This document shows, piece after piece, positions 7,430 through 15,067 of a stretch of DNA of 15,730 nucleotides. The stretch is from Chitinophagaceae bacterium UBA5175. Lineage in GTDB: Bacteria; Bacteroidota; Bacteroidia; Chitinophagales; Chitinophagaceae. Numbering within the stretch: the first letter of the stretch is position 1; each line of letters starts with the position of its first letter. Below the pieces are notes generated by a model. That model had not been told where the DNA came from. It did no database searches and saw only the letters and a list, made by a program, of their open reading frames with translations. The translations under genes were made by a program, and so were the position numbers. The stretch spans positions 1-15,730 of the forward strand of contig DHWT01000175.1 in NCBI GenBank assembly GCA_002413325.1, given 5' to 3'.

Positions 7430-7437
7430 CAAAATTA
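7430..7437 (-). promoter_or_regulatory. Bacteroidota-type -7 promoter element (TAATTTTG)
   Basis: TAATTTTG on the minus strand matches the Bacteroidota -7 consensus TAnnTTTG exactly. Transcription would start about 22 bp before the GTG of the unknown secreted protein. No clear -33 TTTG was found at the right distance, so support comes from one half only. Confidence 0.4.
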
Positions 7438-7636
7438 ATCAATATATAACAATTCCATATCGTTAAATAAAACCTCTATTGCTTAATGATTACCTGTAAA
7501 ACCTGCAGGGCTTCTGGATATTCAAACCAAAAAAATTGACTGACAAGGGAGAAATCAGTATAATTTTGACCGGCCCGAGTGGTTATACCTTTATGAATAT
7601 TAACGCGGACCGATAAGGGCGGATGTACAAGGCAGC

Positions 7637-9868
7637 TTATAGTTTTAAATATTGAAATATTTTCTGGTAATCGGGCTTATCAGGATAATACTTTTTAAGA
7701 ACCTTAGCAGGCATTCTGGCCTGTTCATTCTGGCCGGTCTGCAGGTATAATAAAGCCAAAGCATAATTCAGCTGTTCATCTTCCGGGGCCAGCCTGATCC
7801 CACGGGAATACATGTCAATAGCCTGTTTGTTTTTCCCTTCCTGTTGCAGCAGGAGCGCATAGTTATAATATACCCGGGGGTTTGTTGATTTCAATGCAAC
7901 CGCTTTCGCCAGGGCCTTTCCAGCCTCTTCCTTATTATTCATTTCATTATATAGCAAGGCGAGGTTAAACCAGGCACGTTCGCTTTTCGGATCAATCTTC
8001 ACAGCTTCCTGTAATACCTGCAGGGCGGGGGCATTCTGCCCGGATAAATTATAGGCGACTGAAAGATTCAGCCGGGCATAATTGAGTGCAGAATCCTTTT
8101 TTAAACCCTGCTGATAATATTTTATTGCAGCATAATAATTATTCTGTTTCAGATAATAATCTCCGAGCATAACTTTTCCCATGGCAAAGTCTGACTGGTA
8201 CATGAGATACCCGTCCAGTTCGGTTTTCGCTTTTACAAAAGCATTGTAGTCACCCGGTGGAATTCGATTGGCCGGAATTGTAACATACAACTCAGCGGCC
8301 GCGATACGAACAGCCCGTACTTTGTCCTGCAACAACGGACCCACTGCAGACAACCATTGATCCGGTTGAAAACCGGTCAGGCTTTTCAACGCCCGGTACC
8401 GGATACCGGCATCCGGCAGATTCAGGCAATTCAGCAAAGCATCCAGGCTCCCTGCGGTCTGAATATTACCCAGGTAATTTGCAGCAGCGGCTTTTACAAT
8501 ATCCGGCACTGAGGTATCTTTCAGCAATCTGACCAGGTGCGCTTCGCTGTTTTCATCGATCCGGCTTCCCGGTATCAGGTCCTCTGCAAAATGATATTTT
8601 CGGTTTGGCCCATACCATTTCACAACCGCATCCGCCGCCCATTGATCCGTTTTATCCTTGTGGCAGTTGTTACAGGCATTGGGGGTACCGTATTTTACCG
8701 ACAGGTCGGGCCTTGGTACGCGGAACGTATGATCATAACGAAAATCATTCCCCATATAAAACCTGCCCGGCATATGGCAGTTCTTACATTCAGCTCCGGT
8801 TGATCCCATGGCGTGGAAAGTATGTGAAGGGTCATCGTAGGTTTTGGCATGGCATTGGGCACAAAGGGTGTTACCGGAAAATAATAGTCTGGCTGTATGG
8901 GGCTCATGGCAGTTGCTGCATTTCACTCCCTGGCGGAACATTTTGCTTTGTGCAAAGGAAGTATAGATAAAATCCTCGTCATGTGCCTGTCCGTCGGCAT
9001 AGTAATGCTCAGTCGTCGGAATTTCTGGAATATAATTATCCAGGAGCTCATCGCCGGGTATCAAATGAGGACTGATCTCTGTTACCCGGGCATGACAGGG
9101 CGTACAACTGTTAATCTGCGCCGTTTGCCCGGCATTTTTCCCTTCTTTCATATAAGCGCCGGGCACTTTTTTACCTTTTTTATAATCATCGCCCGACACA
9201 TAATCAATATGTTGTTTTCCCGCCCCGTGGCAGGATTCGCAGCTTACATTCAACACACTGAAACTGGTTTGATAACTGTCGGTTTCCGTATTATAGTTTT
9301 TTTGCAGATTGGTGCTATGGCACCTTGCACACATGGTATTCCAGTTTTGCGCATTGCCCGTCCAGTGCAACCAGTCGTGCGGCGGAATTTTTTGTCCCGC
9401 GTACTGATGGAACCATTTTCTTTTTTTCAGATCCCAGCTTGCCCGGCTAACCTGCATTCTACCGCCAGGAAATTCCACCAGGTATTGCTGCAAGGGATAA
9501 TAGCCAAACGTATATTTCACTTCATAGTCATGGTTGAGGCCGTCTTCGCCCTGTGTATTCATAAAAAATTTCCCTTCTCTTTTAAAGAAACGGCTTGTAA
9601 CGCCGTCTGCAACCAGGGTCTTACCGTTAAAATCACCTTCCACGGTGGAATCCCCTGCTGCCATCATTGCTTTGAAATGCCCGGAACCGGACCACGCTTT
9701 GTATTCAGGGGCATGGCACGTTTTACACTGCTGGTCGCCCACAAAAGCATTTTCTGTGTTATGCAAGGGAATCGGAGATTCATTGGGTTTGCACTGCTGA
9801 ACCAGGATGGTTCCAGACCCGATAAAGATCATAAATAATAAGACAGCACTATTTCTCCTGTTATGCAT
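7637..9868 (-). CDS. Octaheme cytochrome c with HEAT-like and TPR repeats
   Basis: A 743-residue exported multihaem cytochrome. The leader (about residues 8-26) ends in LVQQC; Cys26 may be a lipid anchor, although the lipobox is loose. Eight CxxCH haem-binding motifs start at Cys48, 180, 210, 255, 317, 336, 361 and 399. The first one (QQCKTCHAPEYKAW) is typical of cytochrome c554-like domains. Residues about 440-530 look like HEAT-type helical repeats and 560-720 like four or five TPR units (for example Ala-Ala-Ile-Lys-Tyr-Tyr-Gln-Gly-Leu). The cytochrome part should move electrons in the periplasm or at the outer membrane, the TPR part should bind a partner. No oxidase, reductase or quinol dehydrogenase partner is encoded next to it, so the redox partner is unknown. 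It is divergently arranged with the PAS kinase gene. Confidence 0.93.
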   Translation of the reverse strand: MHNRRNSAVLLFMIFIGSGTILVQQCKPNESPIPLHNTENAFVGDQQCKTCHAPEYKAWSGSGHFKAMMAAGDSTVEGDFNGKTLVADGVTSRFFKREGKFFMNTQGEDGLNHDYEVKYTFGYYPLQQYLVEFPGGRMQVSRASWDLKKRKWFHQYAGQKIPPHDWLHWTGNAQNWNTMCARCHSTNLQKNYNTETDSYQTSFSVLNVSCESCHGAGKQHIDYVSGDDYKKGKKVPGAYMKEGKNAGQTAQINSCTPCHARVTEISPHLIPGDELLDNYIPEIPTTEHYYADGQAHDEDFIYTSFAQSKMFRQGVKCSNCHEPHTARLLFSGNTLCAQCHAKTYDDPSHTFHAMGSTGAECKNCHMPGRFYMGNDFRYDHTFRVPRPDLSVKYGTPNACNNCHKDKTDQWAADAVVKWYGPNRKYHFAEDLIPGSRIDENSEAHLVRLLKDTSVPDIVKAAAANYLGNIQTAGSLDALLNCLNLPDAGIRYRALKSLTGFQPDQWLSAVGPLLQDKVRAVRIAAAELYVTIPANRIPPGDYNAFVKAKTELDGYLMYQSDFAMGKVMLGDYYLKQNNYYAAIKYYQQGLKKDSALNYARLNLSVAYNLSGQNAPALQVLQEAVKIDPKSERAWFNLALLYNEMNNKEEAGKALAKAVALKSTNPRVYYNYALLLQQEGKNKQAIDMYSRGIRLAPEDEQLNYALALLYLQTGQNEQARMPAKVLKKYYPDKPDYQKIFQYLKL

Positions 9869-10079
9869 AACCGAATTTGGGAAACAAAAACCACCCGGAC
9901 AATATTACCACAATTTCCAAATATGACACTTATGACTTTCAACCCCGGCAGCTCTTTTCGGAAACAGCGGATCCATATATCAGGATGAGGCAGGAAACAA
10001 TGTCCGGATTTTAATGAAAAGCCCCCCGGATAAAGAAACTTTGTTTTAATTTGGGCTATTCTTTTCAAACTTTGTATAG
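9869..10079. promoter_or_regulatory. Divergent promoter region between cytochrome and kinase genes
   Basis: This 211-bp gap separates two genes read away from each other, so it must hold both promoters. For the kinase a TTTG (10040-10043) and AAACTTTG (10067-10074, one mismatch to TAnnTTTG) stand 23 bp apart, immediately before the ATG. For the cytochrome no convincing element was seen. A short minus-strand open frame here has no support. Confidence 0.5.
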
Positions 10080-11654
10080 ATGTTTGCAGAAAAACCCTTT
10101 AACGTCCTGCTATTTTGTTTTATCGTAACCCTTTGTACCGGAGTTCTTCAATACCTGAATCCGGAGATCAGCTTATTTGATTCCGGCCTGATTATTTCCA
10201 TTTTACTGACGGTATTTCTCAAAGAAGATTCCTACACCAAAATATTCGGCAGTGTGGGTGTTTTTTTTATGATCCTTTCCGCCTTTTACTCTCACGAGAA
10301 CATGACCCAGCAGCAGGTTGTAATGCAGCACCTGTTTTCCGGAATCATCGTAGTGCTGACCACCCTGGCTGTTTTATATGTTAAAAGATTGTATCGGTCC
10401 ATTGAGTCGGATGAACGCCAGGTAAATGCCCTCTTCGATCATGCCACCGAAGGGATTGTCTTAACCAACAGCAAGGGAATCATTGTTCTGATCAACCCGG
10501 CAGCTGCAGCATTGTTTCGTTATGAAAGAGAGGAGCTCCTGGGTAAAACGATTGAAGCGCTCATCCCCGGGCGGTTTCATAAAGCTCACCTGGACTATAG
10601 GAAAGACTTTTACCATCATCCTTCCAACCGCACCATGGGGCAGGGCAGGGATTTATATGCCAGAACCAAAGACGGCGGGGAGTTCCCGGTAGAAGTCAGC
10701 CTGAGTTATTACAACCATAAAAATGAATCCTATGTAATTGCTTTTGTTGTGGACATTACCGCCCGGAAGAAATCTGAATTGGAAACACTGAATCAGAAAA
10801 AACAACTGGAAAGAATTACGGATGCGATGAAAAAACTCAATGCCGAACTGGAAACAAAAGTTGAGCAACGAACCCTGATTTTACGGGAAGCCCTGCAGGA
10901 GCTGGAAAAATCACAGCTTGAATTGAATGAAGCGCTTAATAAAGAAAAGGAACTGAACGAGATCAAATCCAGGTTTGTTTCCATGGCGTCCCATGAATTC
11001 AGAACACCCCTGAGTACGGTATTATCCTCTGCATCGCTGATATCTAAATATAAATTATCCGAAGAGCAGGGAAAAAGAGATAAACATATCAACCGCATCA
11101 AGGACTCGGTAAAACACCTCAACGAGCTGCTGGAAGATTTCCTTTCCCTGGGCAAACTGGAAGAAGGTCGAATCAATGCGGTTTCCGCTCCATTCAACGT
11201 GAAGGATTTTATGGAAGAGGTGGTGGATGAGATGAAATCCCTCCTAAAATTCAACCAGAGCATCCAGGCAGAACATGAAGGTGAGGACATATTCATTTCC
11301 GACAAGCGCCTCCTGAAAAATATCCTGATCAATTTATTGGGAAATGCGATTAAGTTTTCATCTGAAAACAGCGCAGTTTGGCTTCAAATCAAAAACTCCG
11401 GAGAAAGCATGGAATTAATCGTCCGTGACGAAGGAATCGGAATTTCCGAAGAGGACCAGCAGCATCTTTTCAGCAGTTTTTACCGGGGCAAGAATGTAGT
11501 CAACATTGAAGGTACCGGGCTGGGCCTTCATATTGTAAAAAGATATGCGGAATTGCTGCAGGGAGACATACAACTGGAAAGTAAACTTCAGGAGGGCACC
11601 CGTATAACAGTTACAGCTCCGGCCCTGACGGAACCGGATGACTTATCTATATAG
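10080..11654 (+). CDS. Membrane PAS-domain sensor histidine kinase
   Basis: A 524-residue inner-membrane sensor kinase. Four hydrophobic segments (about 8-26, 35-47, 55-70, 85-101) lead to a PAS domain (112-228), a coiled coil (about 230-295), a HisKA domain with phospho-acceptor His305 in SMASHEFRTP, and an ATPase domain. The latter shows an N box (Asn414, Asn418, Asn422), a G1 box DEGIGI (450-455) and a G2 box GTGLGL (478-483). The PAS F-helix segment PGRFHKAHLDYRKDF has His170, and MGQGRD has Arg190; both line up by eye with the haem ligand and distal Arg of FixL. No response regulator is encoded nearby, so the output is unknown. An in-frame TAG directly precedes the ATG, and the next Met is residue 64, so the start is secure. 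The gene ends tail-to-tail with hemN. Confidence 0.95.
   Translation: MFAEKPFNVLLFCFIVTLCTGVLQYLNPEISLFDSGLIISILLTVFLKEDSYTKIFGSVGVFFMILSAFYSHENMTQQQVVMQHLFSGIIVVLTTLAVLYVKRLYRSIESDERQVNALFDHATEGIVLTNSKGIIVLINPAAAALFRYEREELLGKTIEALIPGRFHKAHLDYRKDFYHHPSNRTMGQGRDLYARTKDGGEFPVEVSLSYYNHKNESYVIAFVVDITARKKSELETLNQKKQLERITDAMKKLNAELETKVEQRTLILREALQELEKSQLELNEALNKEKELNEIKSRFVSMASHEFRTPLSTVLSSASLISKYKLSEEQGKRDKHINRIKDSVKHLNELLEDFLSLGKLEEGRINAVSAPFNVKDFMEEVVDEMKSLLKFNQSIQAEHEGEDIFISDKRLLKNILINLLGNAIKFSSENSAVWLQIKNSGESMELIVRDEGIGISEEDQQHLFSSFYRGKNVVNIEGTGLGLHIVKRYAELLQGDIQLESKLQEGTRITVTAPALTEPDDLSI
11647..11654. other. Palindrome CTATATAG containing both stop codons
   Basis: The kinase gene ends with TAG at 11652-11654 (+) and hemN ends with TAG at 11649-11647 (-). 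Both stops lie in one 8-bp perfect palindrome. There is no space for a terminator between the two genes, so each mRNA must run into the other gene. Confidence 0.95.
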
Positions 11655-13035
11655 CCTTGCTATACCGCTGCTTATCCGAATCAGAATTTTTCATCAGCAG
11701 GTGCAAATCAAATGCCCTGCAGATATTTCGTATAAAACTTCTGCCCGTTCCGGTTACCTGAACATGTTTATCATCAAAATGCACCAGACCATCCTGTTCC
11801 AGTTTTTCAAGTTCCGGAAATGTGAATTCCTTTAGCTGATCCTGGTGCCGGTTATTAAAATAGGTAACTCCGCGGCAACTGATATCCTGGATATATTTCC
11901 GGAATTCTTCATCTTCCTGGCTCAGAAAATATCCTTTCTCAACAGGCAGTTCATTTTTTTGTATCCGTTCGTAATACTCATGAAGCGATTTGGCATTCTG
12001 GGCAAATGCATGGACAGCATCGCCAATCGCCGATACGCCCAGGCCCAGCTGTAAATCTGTATACTGGGCGGTGTATCCCATAAAATTCCTGTGCAGGGTC
12101 CCCTGTTCCCAGGCATGGAATAATTCGTCGTCCCGTAAAACAAAATGATCCATACCCAGGTGCTGGTAATTGTTTTCTATAAATACTTTCTTCCCTTCCT
12201 GGTACAAAGCCATTTTAAGAGCTGCATCGGGCAGATCGTTTTCATCGAACAGTCTTTGTCCCCGGCTTGTCCAGGGAACATGGGCATAGCTGTAGAAAGC
12301 GAACCGGTCAGGCGCCAGGGAAATGCATTCCCGGACGGTTTTTTTAATGCTCTCCAGCGTCTGATGCGGAAGGCCGTAAATCAGGTCGAAATTAATGGAT
12401 TGAAATCCGATTTCCCGGGCCGTTTCTGTTGCCTTTTTCACATTTTCAAACGGCTGTATCCGGTTGATGGTTTTTTGAACCACCGGGTCATTATCCTGCA
12501 CCCCGTAACTGATCCTTCTGAAACCCAACTGGTAGAGGGCTTCCAGATGTTCCCGGGTGGTATTATTCGGATGGCCTTCCAGGCTGAAATTGGCATGAGC
12601 GTGGATGATCGAGTTTTCAAGGATGGCATTTATCAGCCAGGTCAGGTTTTCAGGAGAAAAAAAAGTGGGGGTTCCGCCACCCAGGTGTATTTCCCTGATT
12701 ACAGGGACTTCCTCCATCAGTTCACAGTACATATGCCATTCCCGGATTATCGCTTCAATGTATTCTGCTTCCACGTTGTGGTTGGTCGTAATTTTCTTAT
12801 TACACCCGCAATAAGTGCACAAGGACTCGCAGAACGGCAGGTGTATATACAGGCTGATGCCGTTGGACTGGTTGGAAATACGAAACTGATCTTTGAAAGT
12901 CTTCTTCCATCGGGTAGGGTCGATGGTCTGATTCCAAACAGGCACGGTAGGATAACTGGTATACCTTGGTACAGGTATATCATATTTTTTGAGGAGATCG
13001 AAGGATTCCATGGTTAGTTTTTTATCCGCAACCAT
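11647..13035 (-). CDS. hemN: Oxygen-independent coproporphyrinogen III dehydrogenase
   Basis: A radical-SAM enzyme, 462 residues, that oxidatively decarboxylates coproporphyrinogen III to protoporphyrinogen IX in the cytoplasm without O2, a step of haem synthesis. Visible are the start PRYTSYPTVP (23-32), the cluster motif CESLCTYCGC (Cys69, 73, 76, plus Cys78 as in E. coli HemN), GGGTP (119-123), and the C-terminal HRNFMGYTAQYTDLQLGLG. The extra Cys and GMDHF favour true HemN over the related HemW. The usual EIDPRE stretch reads EGHPNN here, which I recall as normal for this phylum. It starts 8 bp after ric, so both are one transcript. Either ATG 13035 or ATG 13011 could start it. Its stop overlaps that of the convergent kinase gene. 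Confidence 0.95.
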   Translation of the reverse strand: MVADKKLTMESFDLLKKYDIPVPRYTSYPTVPVWNQTIDPTRWKKTFKDQFRISNQSNGISLYIHLPFCESLCTYCGCNKKITTNHNVEAEYIEAIIREWHMYCELMEEVPVIREIHLGGGTPTFFSPENLTWLINAILENSIIHAHANFSLEGHPNNTTREHLEALYQLGFRRISYGVQDNDPVVQKTINRIQPFENVKKATETAREIGFQSINFDLIYGLPHQTLESIKKTVRECISLAPDRFAFYSYAHVPWTSRGQRLFDENDLPDAALKMALYQEGKKVFIENNYQHLGMDHFVLRDDELFHAWEQGTLHRNFMGYTAQYTDLQLGLGVSAIGDAVHAFAQNAKSLHEYYERIQKNELPVEKGYFLSQEDEEFRKYIQDISCRGVTYFNNRHQDQLKEFTFPELEKLEQDGLVHFDDKHVQVTGTGRSFIRNICRAFDLHLLMKNSDSDKQRYSKAI

Positions 13036-13043
13036 ACCTTTTA

Positions 13044-13781
13044 TTAATAGTTGTTTTTAAGAAGTTCTTTTTCCATTAGAATGGCTTTTGGAAAAAGAAT
13101 ATCATTTTCCAGGTATAAATGCTGCATAATATCATGATCCACTTCCTGCAAGGTAAGAAAACTCACTTTGTGACTGGTGCAGGCATCCGGGGGTACGGAA
13201 TAATGCAGGGTAAGCTCCCTGATCCGGGCCAATGAATCTTCTACAAACTTGTGCTCGTGCTGCATGACTTCTTCCACCGGTTTACTCAGGGTTCGTACCA
13301 GTAAACTGGCATAGGATTCCCGGCCCTTATGGGCAAAATCGATCTGTTTTATATAAGGGAAAATGATTTCATCTTCATATTGGATATGACTGAGTAATTC
13401 TTTAGCCAGTGCAGAAAATTCAACGACCAGGTCAGGCAGGTAGCTGAATTTTTTCCGGTGGCCTTCCGAAAACTGCTGAATGGAGACCAGGGTTGCCGGC
13501 AACATCGACCTTAAATATTCGTGGTGAATATGTACAATATAATCAGCCAGAAAAGAGAGATCCCAGTCTTCAAAATTTAAAGAATTTGATACGGAAATCT
13601 GCCGGGTTGCCCTGTCAAGTTCTGCCTGTATGGTTTGCAGGTCAAGCCCTTTTAATGAGCAGACCAACTCCAGCGGAAAACGGGCGCCACAGCAAAATTC
13701 AATACCATGACGGCGAAATACCTGGGCTGTCCGATAATCCCTTTTCACAATATCTGATACAAACTCCTGCTTTTCAATCAC
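13044..13781 (-). CDS. ric: Iron-sulfur cluster repair di-iron protein (RIC/ScdA/YtfE family)
   Basis: A 245-residue cytoplasmic protein that helps repair Fe-S clusters damaged by NO or oxidants. The N-terminal ScdA domain has HGIEFCCGA with Cys30-Cys31, as in the family. The C-terminal hemerythrin-like four-helix domain shows likely di-iron ligands: His87 (HIHHEYL), His132 and Glu136 (SHIQYEDE), His177 (QHEHKF), and His221 and Glu225 (DHDIMQHLYLEND). The start is GTG (13779-13781): AAAGGA stands 6 nt upstream, an in-frame TAG lies a few codons further up, and the next Met is residue 93. It heads a two-gene transcript with hemN 8 bp downstream. An FNR-like box lies about 85-95 bp upstream of the start, which fits control by low oxygen. 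Confidence 0.95.
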   Translation of the reverse strand: MIEKQEFVSDIVKRDYRTAQVFRRHGIEFCCGARFPLELVCSLKGLDLQTIQAELDRATRQISVSNSLNFEDWDLSFLADYIVHIHHEYLRSMLPATLVSIQQFSEGHRKKFSYLPDLVVEFSALAKELLSHIQYEDEIIFPYIKQIDFAHKGRESYASLLVRTLSKPVEEVMQHEHKFVEDSLARIRELTLHYSVPPDACTSHKVSFLTLQEVDHDIMQHLYLENDILFPKAILMEKELLKNNY

Positions 13782-13833
13782 TTTTAATCCTTTTACCTAT
13801 ATGATTTTCCCACCCCACTCAGGGTCGAAAAAA

Positions 13834-13841
13834 TAAAATTA
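13834..13841 (-). promoter_or_regulatory. Possible -7 promoter element of ric-hemN (TAATTTTA)
   Basis: TAATTTTA on the minus strand matches TAnnTTTG at five of six fixed positions. Transcription would begin near 13830, giving a leader of about 48 nt. The FNR-like box centre (13870.5) then lies about 40 bp upstream of the start, the normal place for a class II FNR activator site. Confidence 0.4.
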
Positions 13842-13864
13842 CTGCCATTCAGGGCTGTTCCGGC

Positions 13865-13892
13865 TGATTTTAATCATACCAGAACATGATTA
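13865..13892. promoter_or_regulatory. FNR/Crp-type box and overlapping inverted repeat upstream of ric
   Basis: TGAT-TTTA-ATCA (13865-13876) has the core of the FNR/Crp-family site TTGAT-N4-ATCAA, with the outermost base of each side different. Overlapping it is a second perfect dyad, TAATCAT-N8-ATGATTA (13871-13892). No T-run follows on the minus strand, so it is not a terminator of the gene at 13910. Its place before ric and hemN, both commonly FNR-family targets, supports a regulatory role. Confidence 0.5.
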
Positions 13893-13909
13893 ATTTCTAT
13901 GGATGAAAA

Positions 13910-14617
13910 TTATTTGGGACAGGAGACCGCAGTCGCCCGGCCCGAACCGAGTAAGGGACTGATATAGGGAATCCCCAGGTTCAACCCGCGGAGAATCAGG
14001 ATAATGGCCATGATCCCCACAATAACCGGCGTCATTTGTTTTATCCGGTTGCGGAAAGATAACCTGATCAATGAACCAAAATAGCTCAAAGCGAACAAGG
14101 GCGGCAGGGTACCCAGACCGAACATAACCATAAACAGTACGCCGGATTGCACCCTGGAGGCATTCAATGCGCCGGCAATCGCCAGGTAGACCATGCCACA
14201 GGGCAGTAACCCGTTCGCCATTCCCAATAAAATAAAATGGGTCCGGGAGGGTAATTTCCAGAGCCGAAACACCAGGTTTTGAATTAGCTGATACGTTTCC
14301 CTTACCAGGGCCGGCTGTGGAAAATTTTTGAAAACAATAAACTGAACCAGGAAAAAAAGCATCAGGATTCCCAACCCGACAGAGAACCCCTGTTGGAATC
14401 CGGCCAAATACATTCCCCTGCCCACTAACCCAAAGATCAAACCGAAGCCGGCATATACGGTTATCCTACCCAGATGGTAGAGGATCAGTGATATTGATTT
14501 TTGCATGCCGGATATATGCTGCAACGGAAGTGCCAGTGCAAGCGGACCACACATGCCCACACAGTGAAAACTACTCAGGGTTCCCAGCATAAATCCCGCT
14601 AATATCAATTGTATCAT
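13910..14617 (-). CDS. SafE/DsbD-like membrane protein of the cbb3 assembly cluster
   Basis: A 235-residue polytopic membrane protein with about six hydrophobic segments, of the group usually annotated as sulfite exporter TauE/SafE family (DsbD_2-like). The first segment contains SSFHCVGMCGPLAL with His18, Cys19 and Cys23. A later segment has NGLLPCGMVY with Cys140. The tail ends SCPK, with Cys233. Paired Pro/Gly-flanked cysteines in two membrane helices recall DsbD and CcdA. It starts 3 bp after the fixH stop, behind ccoG, so a role in copper delivery or redox maturation of cbb3 oxidase is likelier than sulfite export. That is inference from context. No transport residue can be assigned. Confidence 0.88.
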   Translation of the reverse strand: MIQLILAGFMLGTLSSFHCVGMCGPLALALPLQHISGMQKSISLILYHLGRITVYAGFGLIFGLVGRGMYLAGFQQGFSVGLGILMLFFLVQFIVFKNFPQPALVRETYQLIQNLVFRLWKLPSRTHFILLGMANGLLPCGMVYLAIAGALNASRVQSGVLFMVMFGLGTLPPLFALSYFGSLIRLSFRNRIKQMTPVIVGIMAIILILRGLNLGIPYISPLLGSGRATAVSCPK

Positions 14618-14620
14618 CTT

Positions 14621-15058
14621 TTATAAAACGATAAAGGGTTGTTCAGTATAATAATCGCTATTACCGGCATGCCATGATATTTTAACTGTATAATGACCCG
14701 GAACCAGCATAGTATGATCCAACTCTTGTTTTCCTCCTGTCAGAATATTCAGTTTTACATTCCTGTCCTTTGCCTCATCCGAAGCACAGTAAAAAAGCAC
14801 ACTCCCGTTCAAAGGCCTGTTTTTCATTTCAGGAGGGAACTCTATAACGATTTTATCCGCATCTTTATAGATACTTATATTTTTGCTTAACGCATTTGCA
14901 TTTTTTGTCCGGTCAATCACATGCTGATAAGCCAGTTCATCCTGGTAGTATTCTTTGGTCACCAGTTCAACCGGTGTTTGGACGCAGCGGTAAACCATGT
15001 ATGACATCAGCCCGGCAAATGCAATAAATACCAGTAAAAGCCTGTTTCCCCAATTCAT
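14621..15058 (-). CDS. fixH: FixH/CcoH-like cbb3 oxidase assembly protein
   Basis: A 145-residue membrane-anchored protein with one N-terminal transmembrane helix (about residues 6-23) and a periplasmic domain. The segment VELVTKEYYQDELAYQHVID (31-50) is the hallmark of the family, followed by a beta-rich domain ending HYTVKISWHAGNSDYYTEQP. FixH/CcoH proteins help assemble cbb3-type cytochrome oxidase; in other bacteria CcoH contacts the oxidase complex. It lies 9 bp after ccoG and 3 bp before the SafE-like gene, so the three form one operon. The structural genes ccoNOP are not in the window and would be expected past the right edge. Length is normal. One Cys (25) at the membrane border has no obvious role. 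Confidence 0.92.
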   Translation of the reverse strand: MNWGNRLLLVFIAFAGLMSYMVYRCVQTPVELVTKEYYQDELAYQHVIDRTKNANALSKNISIYKDADKIVIEFPPEMKNRPLNGSVLFYCASDEAKDRNVKLNILTGGKQELDHTMLVPGHYTVKISWHAGNSDYYTEQPFIVL

Positions 15059-15067
15059 AATTTAATT

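Noticed and set aside
8897..9838. 313-codon open frame on the + strand inside the cytochrome gene
   Set aside because: It lies fully antisense to the haem-binding half of the cytochrome. Its product has no recognisable domain or sensible composition, and the minus-strand frame has eight CxxCH motifs.
9829..10068. 79-codon minus-strand open frame in the gap between cytochrome and kinase genes
   Set aside because: It overlaps the cytochrome start in another frame, has no ribosome-binding site, leader or domain, and occupies a region that must hold promoters.
12550..12580. EGHPNN in hemN in place of the usual EIDPRE as a lost functional motif
   Set aside because: I recall EGHP as the normal form in Bacteroidota HemN proteins, and all other HemN motifs are intact.
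12145..13017. 290-codon open frame on the + strand inside hemN
   Set aside because: Antisense to a clear hemN; the translation has no family resemblance and no start context.
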